Below, piece after piece: positions 53,455-61,792 of a stretch of 64,000 nucleotides of DNA. Made by a program: the position numbers and the translations under genes. The notes beneath the pieces were generated by a model, which was not told the DNA's origin, did no database searches, and saw only the letters and a list, made by a program, of their open reading frames with translations. The stretch's first letter is position 1. Each line of letters opens with the position of its first letter. Origin of the DNA: JAHEDH01 sp963745865 (GTDB lineage: Bacteria > Actinomycetota > Acidimicrobiia > Spongiisociales > ZC4RG35); the NCBI GenBank assembly GCA_963745865.1, contig CAVUYZ010000003.1, positions 558,001 through 622,000 of the forward strand. Reading direction: 5' to 3'.

Positions 53455-54870
53455 TCAGCGGTGTCCGAGTGCCGTCTGGAATCGCTTTCGAACGTCGTCG
53501 AGCACCACTGGGACATCCTGCGACGCCAAACCGGCAGTCGGTACGGCATCGAGTACGTCGACCCTGACCGTCCCGGGACGCAGGATGATCGAGCCTCTTG
53601 GCTGAATGTCGAGGGAGTTGTGGATCACGATGGGGACGATGGGCACCTGCGCGGCGACCGCGAGGTGGAATCCGCCCTTCTTGAACGGGCCGAGCCGAGG
53701 GGTCAGCTGCCTCGAGCCTTCGGGAGCGACGGCAATGCTCAACCCGGACTCGAGTGTCTCGACCGCGGCCGTGAGCGCGTCGATACTGCCCTCAGTGTCT
53801 GAGCGATCGATGAAGACGACGTCGCCGAGCTCGAAGATCTGTCCAATGATTGGCACTCTCCTGAGTTCGGCCTTGGCGATCGCGGTCACATCCTGACGCA
53901 GCAGCCGCATCAGAATGATGCCGTCGAAGTTGGATTGATGGTTGAACATGAAGACACACGGTCGGTCCGACCAGAGGTTGGCCTCACCGCTGACATCCAG
54001 TCGGACTCCGGCGAGCGACATCGCATAGTCGCCCCAGGTGGACATCGTCAGATTGACCGCCTGCCGTTTCGAACGGTTGATGAGTCCGGTGACGAGGCCG
54101 GCACTCGCCGCGGGAATGACAGAGGTCTGCGCGAGGACGGTTCGGATGATCTGTGATCGCGTCGGGCGACCCCTGCTGTCGAACGAGGCCTGCTCCCATC
54201 CCCTGATCCGAGCCTCCCGTGCCAGCCGGCGGTCGGGGTTCAGCGGCTGAGGATGCCCGACGATCTCGAGGAGCGGGAGATCCTCGTATCCGTCGGCGTA
54301 GAAGAAGGCATCCCCGAGATCGAGTGCTTCGGACTGCGCATACTCGATCGCCGCAGATGCCTTGCCAGACCCGTGGACGATTGGCTCTGCAACCTCGCCG
54401 GTCAGCCGTCCGTCGTCATCGGTGGGTAGCCGGTTGCAGATCACATGATCGACCGCCAGATCCGCTGCGACATGGGTGACCTGGAACTCGTTCGCAGCTG
54501 ACACCAATACGACCCGGTGCCCCCTCGCCCGGTGGTTGTCGATGATCGTGCGGGCTTCCGGGTATACCCAGGAGGCGATCTGATCCTCGTACACAGCCCG
54601 TGCAACCGTCGCCACTTCCTCCTCTGCCGCCCCTGCCATCGCCCTGGCCGATGCCCGCAGCAAGTCTCCGAAGTCGGCTCTGCCGAGTTGATAGCGAAGG
54701 GCGATCGCTCCCACCCCGATGTCGGCTGCCACCGGACGCTTCATCCGCTCGAGTGCGAATGCGAACGCAGTGAATCCGGAGACGAGGGTGCCGTCCATGT
54801 CGAAGAAGGCGACGGTTCCTGGTCCTTCGGGTGCGGTGGCGATCTCATCGAGCAGGTGGGAGGGGAGCAC
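53455..54870 (-). CDS. HAD-IB phosphatase / lysophosphatidic acid acyltransferase fusion
   Basis: 471 residues with two enzyme domains. Residues ~18-225 form a HAD-IB hydrolase (AFFDMDGTLVSGFTAFAF with the nucleophile Asp, VVLVSAANEFQV, YADGYEDLPLLEIVG). Residues ~265-470 form a PlsC acyltransferase (FMFNHQSNFDGIIL = HX4D, VFIDRSDTEGSIDAL, VAPEGSRQLTPRLGPFKKGG). Such fusions are common in Actinobacteria and are thought to act in phospholipid or glycolipid synthesis. GTG 54870 has a leaderless -10 hexamer. Confidence 0.92.
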   Translation of the reverse strand: MLPSHLLDEIATAPEGPGTVAFFDMDGTLVSGFTAFAFALERMKRPVAADIGVGAIALRYQLGRADFGDLLRASARAMAGAAEEEVATVARAVYEDQIASWVYPEARTIIDNHRARGHRVVLVSAANEFQVTHVAADLAVDHVICNRLPTDDDGRLTGEVAEPIVHGSGKASAAIEYAQSEALDLGDAFFYADGYEDLPLLEIVGHPQPLNPDRRLAREARIRGWEQASFDSRGRPTRSQIIRTVLAQTSVIPAASAGLVTGLINRSKRQAVNLTMSTWGDYAMSLAGVRLDVSGEANLWSDRPCVFMFNHQSNFDGIILMRLLRQDVTAIAKAELRRVPIIGQIFELGDVVFIDRSDTEGSIDALTAAVETLESGLSIAVAPEGSRQLTPRLGPFKKGGFHLAVAAQVPIVPIVIHNSLDIQPRGSIILRPGTVRVDVLDAVPTAGLASQDVPVVLDDVRKRFQTALGHR

Positions 54871-54876
54871 GCCGAG

Positions 54877-54882
54877 ATCGTA
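54877..54882 (-). promoter_or_regulatory. -10 hexamer (TACGAT) of the HAD-PlsC gene
   Basis: On the minus strand TACGAT ends 6 nt before GTG 54870. Confidence 0.45.
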
Positions 54883-54938
54883 GGTTCATCGGTCGTGAGG
54901 TCGGTGTCGGGGTCGGCGCGGATCCCTTCGACGCAGGG

Positions 54939-55352
54939 TCAGAGAAGTTTCGACAGGACGATCACACTTCGGGTGCGATCGGCGCTCGGGTGCGCCCGAA
55001 TCGCCTCTATCACCGGTTCGAGGTCATCCGGCGTTCTGCACCGCAGGTGGATCAGCGCATCCGCCTCACCGGTGACCGTGTACGCGGCGATGACCTCAGG
55101 GATGTCCGCCACCATCGAACGGATGTGTGCAGGGCCGGTCCGCCCCCGACAGAACAGTTCGACCATGGCCTCCGTTGCGGTCGGCTCGGCGATGGAGGCG
55201 TGATATCCCGTGATGGTCCCGTCCGACTCGAGTTTGTCGACCCGGCGCTTGACAGCCGGGCCGGAGAGTCCGACCGTCGAACCGATCTCGCTGTAGGTCG
55301 CGCGACCATGTCGACGGAGATATGCAAGAATCTGTGTGTTTATGTGGTCCAT
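54939..55352 (-). CDS. Lrp/AsnC-family regulator, divergent from ddaH
   Basis: 137 residues from ATG 55352. N-terminal HTH (YLRRHGRATYSEIGSTVGLS, GPAVKRRVDKLESDGTITGY) and a RAM ligand-binding domain (VIAAYTVTGEADALIHLRCR). The divergent ddaH gene is the probable target: in Mycobacterium an AsnC-type gene also neighbours a ddaH homologue. The start is set by TAGAAT 8 nt upstream. Confidence 0.9.
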   Translation of the reverse strand: MDHINTQILAYLRRHGRATYSEIGSTVGLSGPAVKRRVDKLESDGTITGYHASIAEPTATEAMVELFCRGRTGPAHIRSMVADIPEVIAAYTVTGEADALIHLRCRTPDDLEPVIEAIRAHPSADRTRSVIVLSKLL

Positions 55353-55353
55353 G

Positions 55354-55385
55354 ACGCATGATTCTATACCACAACGCATGGATTC
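55354..55385. promoter_or_regulatory. Candidate Lrp operator: direct repeats over the regulator's -10
   Basis: ACGCATGATTC (55354-55364) and ACGCATGGATTC (55374-55385) are direct repeats offset by 20 bp. The first overlaps the minus-strand -10 hexamer TAGAAT (55361-55366) of the Lrp gene, suggesting autorepression and control of ddaH. Confidence 0.45.
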
Positions 55386-55467
55386 GTGTTCATGAGTGGG
55401 CCCTACGGCCGATACCATGTGCATCAGATCGCTGGAGTGTTCGAGATCTTTCCCGCAAGGAGCCGAG

Positions 55468-56271
55468 ATGAGCCATTACCTGATGTCCAGCCCGGACCAC
55501 TTCGAGGTCGTCAGCCGTTTGAACCCGTGGATGAATCCCGACGAACCCGTCGATCGAGGCAAGGCGATCCGGCAGTGGTCGTCACTCGTCGACGTGTACG
55601 AGCGGCTCGGCCACATCGTCGACGTGGTCCCCGCTGCCGCGGGGCTACCCGACATGGTGTTCGCCGCCAATGCCGGGGTCTCGATCGACGGAAGAGTCAT
55701 GACAGCGGTGATGGCCAGCAAGGAGCGCACCGGAGAGCAGGACCACTACCGGAAGTGGTTCGATGCTGCCGGGTTCGACCAGGTCTACACCCCCAACCAC
55801 GTCAACGAAGGGGAGGGGGACTTCCTCTTCACCGGAGAGGTCCTGCTCGCAGGAACCGGGTTCCGGACCGACGTACGGGCGCACCAGGATGCACAGGCCT
55901 TCTTCGACGTCGAGACGGTCACGCTCCAGCTCGTCGACCCGAGGTGGTACCACCTCGACACGGCGTTGTTCGTGTTGTCACCCGAGGTCGTCGTCTGGTA
56001 TCCGGAGGCCTTCTCACCCGACTCACAGTCGGAGCTCGAACAGCGGTTTCCCGACTCGATCAGGGCAACCACCGCCGATGCGCTCGCGTTCGGCCTCAAC
56101 TCGACGGCAGACCGCAACCGGATCGTGATGCCCTCATCGGCCCGCGAGCTGGCTGACCGTCTGGCGACCGATGGTGTCGAGGTGCACACGGTCGATCTCT
56201 CCGAGCTGCTGAAGGCAGGCGGATCGGTCAAGTGCTGCACCCTTGATATCCACCTGCCCCGGGTAGACTGA
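55468..56271 (+). CDS. ddaH: Dimethylarginine dimethylaminohydrolase / amidinotransferase-family hydrolase
   Basis: 267 residues of the guanidino-modifying fold. MSSPDHFEVV and NPWMNPDEPVD near the start, GLPDMVFAANAGV for guanidino binding, NEGEGDFLF, the catalytic His in DPRWYHLDTALF and the catalytic Cys in GGSVKCCTLDIHLP. The family hydrolyses methylarginines or arginine/ornithine-like compounds; exact substrate unproven. AAGGAG (55457-55462) precedes ATG 55468. Divergent Lrp regulator. Confidence 0.88.
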   Translation: MSHYLMSSPDHFEVVSRLNPWMNPDEPVDRGKAIRQWSSLVDVYERLGHIVDVVPAAAGLPDMVFAANAGVSIDGRVMTAVMASKERTGEQDHYRKWFDAAGFDQVYTPNHVNEGEGDFLFTGEVLLAGTGFRTDVRAHQDAQAFFDVETVTLQLVDPRWYHLDTALFVLSPEVVVWYPEAFSPDSQSELEQRFPDSIRATTADALAFGLNSTADRNRIVMPSSARELADRLATDGVEVHTVDLSELLKAGGSVKCCTLDIHLPRVD

Positions 56272-56320
56272 CAAGGTCAGACCGAGCAGGCATGCGGCCG
56301 CTTTGCCCGGCGATGACACG

Positions 56321-56336
56321 CCCTCCGACCGGAGGG
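56321..56336 (+). terminator. Short hairpin after ddaH
   Basis: CCCTCCG-AC-CGGAGGG, a 7-bp perfect stem (5-6 usable pairs), followed by TCGTTCACC. Weak terminator candidate 50 nt after the ddaH stop. Confidence 0.45.
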
Positions 56337-56384
56337 TCGTTCACCTCGATGTCCGGATTTCTTGGGTTCTGTGGTGACTTTCAG

Positions 56385-56414
56385 TTAGACGTGGGCCGCG
56401 AAATGTCATAAGGT
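56385..56414 (+). promoter_or_regulatory. Promoter of the sigma factor gene
   Basis: TTAGAC (56385-56390), 18-nt spacer, TAAGGT (56409-56414). The -10 ends 7 nt before an ATG at 56422 which is in a different frame from the sigma factor. Confidence 0.45.
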
Positions 56415-56476
56415 GTTTGACATGTTCCGGAAGCATCCGGGACGGATACACCACTCGCTATCTACCGAAAGAGCCG

Positions 56477-57421
56477 ATGACTCTCGCATCGTCACGCTAT
56501 TCGTCTGCGCTCGTCGACGAACGAGGCAGATTGACCACCGACCTGACCGCCCAGTACCTGGATGAGATCGGGCAGCATGAACTCCTCACGGCAGATGATG
56601 AGGTCGCGCTCGCTCAGACCATCGAGGCCGGCGAGGAGGCTGCGAAGAAACTCGAGGCCGGGGTCGACGATCCCAAGGAGCGAGCCAAGCTCCGCAGAGC
56701 CGTGCGAGAAGGCCAGCGCGCCAAGGACCGATTCGTGTCGGCCAACCTGCGTCTCGTCATCTCCAACGCCCGCAAATACGCCTCGTCGAAGATCGAGCTC
56801 CTCGACCTGATCCAGGAGGGAAACCTCGGACTGATCAGAGCTGTCGAGAAATTCGACTGGCGCAAGGGATTCAAGTTCTCGACCTACGCCACGTGGTGGA
56901 TTCGGCAGGCGATGACACGCGGAATCGCTATGCACAGCCGGACCATCCGGGTTCCGGTGCACATGCACGATCTGGAACTCCAGGTCCGCAAGACGACCGC
57001 CCGCCTCGAGTCCGAGTTCGGCCGCCCACCGACCGATGCAGAGATCGCCGAGCACTCAGGGCTCGACCAAGAGCAGGTCCAGAAGGTCCGCGAGCTCGTC
57101 GGGACCGTGTCGATGGAGACCCCGATCGGCGAGGACGGCTCTGCAGAGCTCGGCGACCTGATCCCCGATGAGGACACGCCGTCGCCCGAAGATCTCGCCA
57201 CCGCCCGGGACGAAGCCGATCAGGTACTCGCTGCCTTGCAGCATCATCTGTCGGAACGTCAGTCACGCATCTTGATCTTCCGGTACGGATTGGACGGGAA
57301 CCCGCCACGCACCCTCGATGAGATCGGGGACATGTTCGATCTGACCCGAGAGCGCATCCGGCAACTCGAGAAGCGGGCGCTCTCCAAGCTCCGCCATCCG
57401 TCGGTGTCGCTGCTCCGCTGA
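56477..57421 (+). CDS. RpoD/SigB-type sigma-70 factor (group 1/2)
   Basis: 314 residues from ATG 56477. Region 1.2 (LTAQYLDEIGQHELLTADDE), region 2 (RFVSANLRLVISNARKY, LIQEGNLGLIRAVEKFDW, FSTYATWWIRQAMTRGI), region 3 (EFGRPPTDAEIAEHSGLD) and region 4.2 (FDLTRERIRQLEKRALSKLR) are complete; region 1.1 is absent, as in SigB/HrdB-minor factors. AAAGAG precedes the ATG. The leaderless-type ATG 56422 starts a 47-codon out-of-frame ORF overlapping this start; it is either an upstream ORF or, given the +1 errors elsewhere, the true N-terminus. Confidence 0.92.
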   Translation: MTLASSRYSSALVDERGRLTTDLTAQYLDEIGQHELLTADDEVALAQTIEAGEEAAKKLEAGVDDPKERAKLRRAVREGQRAKDRFVSANLRLVISNARKYASSKIELLDLIQEGNLGLIRAVEKFDWRKGFKFSTYATWWIRQAMTRGIAMHSRTIRVPVHMHDLELQVRKTTARLESEFGRPPTDAEIAEHSGLDQEQVQKVRELVGTVSMETPIGEDGSAELGDLIPDEDTPSPEDLATARDEADQVLAALQHHLSERQSRILIFRYGLDGNPPRTLDEIGDMFDLTRERIRQLEKRALSKLRHPSVSLLR

Positions 57422-57448
57422 GGAGCGTCGGTCAATCGATCAGACCTG

Positions 57449-57481
57449 AGAGAGGCTCCGCACCCGCTGCGGGGCCTCTCT
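57449..57481 (+). terminator. Terminator after the sigma factor gene
   Basis: AGAGAGGC/GCCTCTCT outer stem and CCGCA/TGCGG inner stem around CCCGC, 28 nt after the stop, followed by GCTGTCTC. Confidence 0.75.
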
Positions 57482-57539
57482 GCTGTCTCACCAACCCTGC
57501 GATCGTCCCCATGCAGCCGGGGGACGTTGGCACGCGGTA

Positions 57540-58064
57540 TCAGGTGATCGGAGTGTTGGCGAGCGAAACAACGGTGCCAATCGTCAGGGCCGCCGCGACC
57601 GCGGGCATGAACCACCCCGGACGGAGGCGTGCTCGCCAGAGACTCCAGGCCGCGACGAGCACCGTGAGGATCCCGAAGACGATGCTGCCCACATGAGCGA
57701 GATCGGACAGAGGCGCCGCCTCGGTGCAAACCGGTGGGCAATAGACGATCGGGAAGCCGTTGGTCATTGCCGCCCAGACGGCGCCGAGGATGCCGGCGCT
57801 GGCAACGCCGCCACCGTTGCCCTGCGCTCCGGCAACAAAGGACACCGCCCACCACACCTGGATCAAAGCAACGCCGACCAGTATCGCGGCCTCGGTTGAC
57901 GACAGGGTCCCGTGTAGGTCGAACAGGCCGACGCCGAAGTCCATCACTATGTGCATCGCGCTGAAGAACATGGCCGCCATGCCAACAACCAGCCAGATGG
58001 GCATCCGCCATGACCGGCCCGACCATGCGAGTTGCTCGCTACCCATCCGCATCATTCCTTTCAA
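57540..58064 (-). CDS. Integral membrane protein, unknown function
   Basis: About 174 residues with four to five hydrophobic helices (IWLVVGMAAMFFSAMHIVMD, AAILVGVALIQVWWAVSFVA, VFGILTVLVAAWSLWRARL, AVAAALTIGTVVSLA) and a loop with two cysteines (IVYCPPVCTEAAP). The start lies inside the end of the upstream membrane gene; an AAAGGA precedes several closely spaced ATGs, so the start may be up to six codons later. No family name is offered. Confidence 0.75.
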   Translation of the reverse strand: MKGMMRMGSEQLAWSGRSWRMPIWLVVGMAAMFFSAMHIVMDFGVGLFDLHGTLSSTEAAILVGVALIQVWWAVSFVAGAQGNGGGVASAGILGAVWAAMTNGFPIVYCPPVCTEAAPLSDLAHVGSIVFGILTVLVAAWSLWRARLRPGWFMPAVAAALTIGTVVSLANTPIT

Positions 58065-58761
58065 CGGAGGGGGATGGCGTAGCGCTGACCGCGAAACGAC
58101 CCATCAGCAGAACCACCGACAACACCGCCACCCACAGCCAGTACGCGGCGAACGGCACGAACGCGACGGGGAGGGTCCAGACGGCTCGCGCCAGCACCGA
58201 TCCGACCCCCGCTACGAGCCCCCACCAACCCAACCAGCGCGGCAGGTCGCGACTCGTCAAGATGATGAGGCCGGCGCAGATCCCGACGGCGCCGGCGGAC
58301 ACCCAGCCGTTGGCGAACGACAGGTTGCCGAGGTCGTATGCGTAGCGTGCCACCTGCGGATCGATGTCACCGGAGCGATATACGGCAGCATCCCAGCTCG
58401 CGATCTGTCCTGACACCACGCTGACGATGCCGGCGCCGGCAAGGAACGTCGAGCGCCATGGCAGGTCGCTCTCGTAGCGTCGAAGGAGGAGGGCGAGGCC
58501 GAGGCTGAACCAGAGCATTGCGATCAGACCGACAGCGGTCGCGAACGAGCTGATTGCTCCGAGCGAGTCGTCGAGTGATCGGAAGAACGCGACGGCCTCG
58601 TCGGCCGTGCTGTCCATCGGCGCGCTCTGGTAGTCGTTGGCGAACGAAGCTCCCAGCACGACCAGGAGGGTGACGAGCCCGGCGCTTCCAGTGATGCGGG
58701 CGAGGTTTCGTCGTGCCTCGACGGATTCGAGAGTCGGGACGGTTCCGACGAGTTGCGTCAT
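58039..58761 (-). CDS. Integral membrane protein, unknown function
   Basis: 240 residues with about six helices (ARITGSAGLVTLLVVLGASF, ISSFATAVGLIAMLWFSLGL, FLAGAGIVSVVSGQIASWDA, WLGWWGLVAGVGSVLARAV, AYWLWVAVLSVVLLMGRFAV). The start has a near-perfect Shine-Dalgarno AAAGGAGG 6 nt upstream, unusual for this window. It overlaps the next membrane gene and is divergent from the two-component system, a plausible target of it. Confidence 0.8.
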   Translation of the reverse strand: MTQLVGTVPTLESVEARRNLARITGSAGLVTLLVVLGASFANDYQSAPMDSTADEAVAFFRSLDDSLGAISSFATAVGLIAMLWFSLGLALLLRRYESDLPWRSTFLAGAGIVSVVSGQIASWDAAVYRSGDIDPQVARYAYDLGNLSFANGWVSAGAVGICAGLIILTSRDLPRWLGWWGLVAGVGSVLARAVWTLPVAFVPFAAYWLWVAVLSVVLLMGRFAVSATPSPSVERNDADG

Positions 58762-58886
58762 CGGCGATCCTCCTTTGGTGTGGGACGTGTTTGGAAAACG
58801 TACCGATCCCCAGCGTTCGAAACATCAGCGCCACCGCGCATTTTCGATGCAGTGGTGGCACCGTTGCGAGCACGCCGCGCGGGTGA

Positions 58887-58892
58887 GATAAT
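58887..58892 (+). promoter_or_regulatory. -10 hexamer (GATAAT) of the sensor kinase gene
   Basis: GATAAT ends 6 nt before GTG 58899; one mismatch from TATAAT. Confidence 0.45.
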
Positions 58893-58898
58893 CCGTGT

Positions 58899-60867
58899 GT
58901 GGCGTTCCTGCGGCTTTGGTTCGTTCCGACCTTCCTGATCGCGCTCGCGGTGCTGATCGAGCTCGCGGCAGTGCCGTTGTCGTGGGGCCTCGAACCGATG
59001 TGGGACACGCTGCTCCTCGCGGTGTCCTCGATCGCGACGACCGTCGCAGGGGCGCTGATCTTGACCCGTCATCGCCGGCATGCGATCGGCTGGCTGTTGA
59101 TCGCACAGGGCCTCCTGGATGCACTCGGTGGCGACCTCGCTCAGGGCTGGGGATTGCGGGCCGCTGACCAGGGCTGGGCGTTCGGGCCGCCGGCCGAGTT
59201 CGTCGCCACAGCGAGCTGGTTGCCGACGGCACCAGCGGCCGTCGCGGTGCTGCTTCTGTACCCGAACGGGCATCTGACCTCGCGGCGCTGGTCACTCGTG
59301 CTCTGGCTGTCGATCATCGGGGTTCTGGCTGCCGAGCCGGGCTGGGTGTTCAACCCTGACGCCGGCAGCGAATACGTCGCCGGCCACAACCCGTACGCGG
59401 TCGACTGGCTCCCCACCGCGACGATGTTCATCGCAGGGTTCGCGATCGTGGCGGTGTCCCTGCTCGCCGCCGCTGCGGCGGTCGTCGTGCGGTTCCGAGC
59501 TGCGAACGAGGTGGAGCGGCTGCAGCTGAAGTGGTTCGTCCTCGCCAGCGCCGTCCTCGCCGTCGGGCTCACCCTGGGAGGCGCATTGTGGTTCGTGACG
59601 CCGATCGCGCACGTCCTTCCGGCGCTCGTCGTCACGATCTGGCCGATCGCGATCTGTGCTGCGATCTTGCGCTACCGGCTCTACGACGTTGACCTGGTGA
59701 TCAGCCGGACCATCAGCTACGCGGCGTTGACCGTCCTGCTCGCAGCGGTGTACGGCGGCGGCGTCGTCGTCCTCGGCGCCGTCGTCGGTCGCGACTCGGC
59801 GTGGGTGACTGCGGTGGCCACGCTGCTCGCCGCTGCGCTGTTCGGGCTCGTACGCCGCCGCGTGCAAGACGTGGTCGATCGTCGGTTCCGTCGGCAGCGC
59901 CACGACGCGTTGGCGGTCATGGCCGGCTTCGTCGACGACCTGCGTCACGACCACGTCGAACCCGAACAGGTCGTTGACGCGATCCGCGCCGCGATGCGCG
60001 ATCCCGGCCTCGATCTGCGGTTCGTCCTACAACGCGACGGGCCGAGCGTCGACGCACGGGGCCGACCAGTCACAGACGTCGACCCTGACGGTGAACGCGT
60101 GTCCGTCCGTCGCGGCGGGATCACCCTCGCTGAGGTCGTCTGGTCCCCGACGCAGCGACGCGGACCGAGCCCTTCTGCCAGCGGTCCTCGACGTGGCGTC
60201 GATCGCGATCGAGATGGCGCGGCTTCGCGTCGAGCTGCGCCAACGCCTCGACGAAGTCGACGAGTCCCGCGCTCGCATCGCAGCCGTCGCTGACGACGAA
60301 CGCCGCCGGTTGGAGCGCGACTTGCACGACGGCGCCCAACAGCGGCTGGTGTCGATCGGGCTCGCGCTGCGGCACGCGCAACACGAACTCGGCACCGAAC
60401 CCGAGTCGGCGCGTCGGACCCTGGATGGAGCCGTCGTCGAGATCAGCGCCGCCATCGACGAACTGCGTGCTCTCGCGCATGGCCTGCGCCCAACGCTCCT
60501 GGAAGCCGGCCTCGGCCCGGCCCTGCGCGACCTGGCCAGCAGATCACCGGTGCCCGTTGCCGTCAACGCAACCAGTGACCGGTACCCAACCGACGTCGAG
60601 ACCGCCGCGTACTTCGTGGCCTGCGAAGGACTGACCAACGCCGTCAAGCACTCGCGCGCCGCGAGCGTTCGGCTCGACGTCGCACGCCACGATTCAACGC
60701 TGATCGTGAGCGTCACCGACGACGGTGCCGGCGGCGCAACCATCAACCGCGGATCCGGACTGGCGGGACTGTCCGACCGCGTCGCCGCGCTCGGCGGGCG
60801 ACTGCTCATCGACAGCGGCCCCGGCGACGGGACCACCATCAGCGCGGAGCTGCCGTGCGTGTCGTGA
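58899..60867 (+). CDS. Multi-span sensor histidine kinase, NarL-type partner (one frame break)
   Basis: N-terminal half has about eight membrane helices and the segment ILRYRLYDVDLVISRTISYA seen in many actinobacterial HisKA_3 kinases. A +1 break near 60140-60165 separates ITLAEVVWSP from LLPAVLDVASIAIEMARLR. Then come the HisKA_3 box DDERRRLERDLHDGAQQRLV with the phospho-accepting His, ATPase N box EGLTNAVKHS, and GAGGATINRGSGLAGLSDRV. The corrected length is ~655 aa. It overlaps the response regulator gene by 13 nt. GTGs at 58895 and 58897 are out of frame. Confidence 0.88.
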
Positions 60868-61505
60868 TCGCCGAGGATCAAGTCCTGCTCCGCGAGGGCC
60901 TCGCCCGCCTGTTCATCGACGGCGGCCACGAGATCGCCGCCACCGAAGGCGACGGCGACGCGGTGGTCGAAGCCGTGGACCGTGAAATGCCCGACCTCGT
61001 GGTCGTCGACATCCGGATGCCACCGACCTACACCGACGAGGGCACCCGGGCAGCTCGAACCATCAAGCTCCGGCATCCGTCCGTCGGCGTCCTCGTGCTC
61101 TCACAACACATCGAAACCGCCCACGCGGTCGACCTCGTCGGCAAGCCCGGCTTCGGATACCTGCTGAAGGACCGCGTCCTCGATGTCGACGACTTCCTCG
61201 CCACCGCAAGCCGCGTCGCCGCCGGTGGCTCGGCACTCGACCCCACCGTCGTCGAGACCCTTTTCCGCGTCACCTCCGGCGGCCCGCTCGCCCGACTCAC
61301 CGCCCGCGAACGACACGTACTCGAACTCATGGCGACAGGCCTCACCAACACCGGCATTGCCCAACGCCTATTCCTCAGCGAACGCACCGTCGAGGCGCAC
61401 GTACGACACGTGCTCATCAAACTCGACATCCCCGCCAGCGACGAAGACCACCGTCGAATCCTCGCCGTCCTGACCCACCTGCGCAACACGAGCGACCGGA
61501 GCTGA
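60855..61505 (+). CDS. NarL/LuxR-family response regulator
   Basis: 216 residues. Receiver: VVIAEDQVLLREGLARL, phospho-accepting Asp in LVVVDIRMPP, VLSQHIETAHAVDL and KDRVLDVDDFL with the conserved Lys. LuxR HTH: LTARERHVLELMATGLTN and LFLSERTVEAHVRHVLIKL. Partner of the overlapping kinase. Probable control of the divergent membrane genes is inference. Confidence 0.95.
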   Translation: MRVVIAEDQVLLREGLARLFIDGGHEIAATEGDGDAVVEAVDREMPDLVVVDIRMPPTYTDEGTRAARTIKLRHPSVGVLVLSQHIETAHAVDLVGKPGFGYLLKDRVLDVDDFLATASRVAAGGSALDPTVVETLFRVTSGGPLARLTARERHVLELMATGLTNTGIAQRLFLSERTVEAHVRHVLIKLDIPASDEDHRRILAVLTHLRNTSDRS

Positions 61506-61523
61506 ACCGCCCACCCGGTTCAG
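61502..61523 (+). terminator. Hairpin at the end of the two-component operon
   Basis: CTGAACCG-CCCACC-CGGTTCAG, 8-bp perfect stem overlapping the stop codon. No U-tract. The following 270 nt to the next gene hold no ORF or structure I can support. Confidence 0.55.
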
Positions 61524-61792
61524 ACCCGCATATCGAACCCCCATCCGTCTACCCACCCGCTCATGAATCGGCACTCGGCGCTACACCCGCTATCTGGAAG
61601 GTGATCGGCCGAGGCGCAAACGGGTAGCGCATGATGACGACCCGGCTCGAGGAACTCGTTCGCCGAAAGCGCTCTAGATCCGGCATTGTGAGCTGACCAG
61701 ATATTGGAAATTCCACGTTCAATGGTTGTGGTCATAGGCAAGCGGCGAGTCGTCGCCCTCGGTCTGAAAGCAGGGGACGTTGGTGTGCGGTC

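Noticed and set aside
61506..61792. Possible gene in the gap after the response regulator
   Set aside because: No frame of useful length with a start signal or -10 box; only the hairpin at its left edge is supported.
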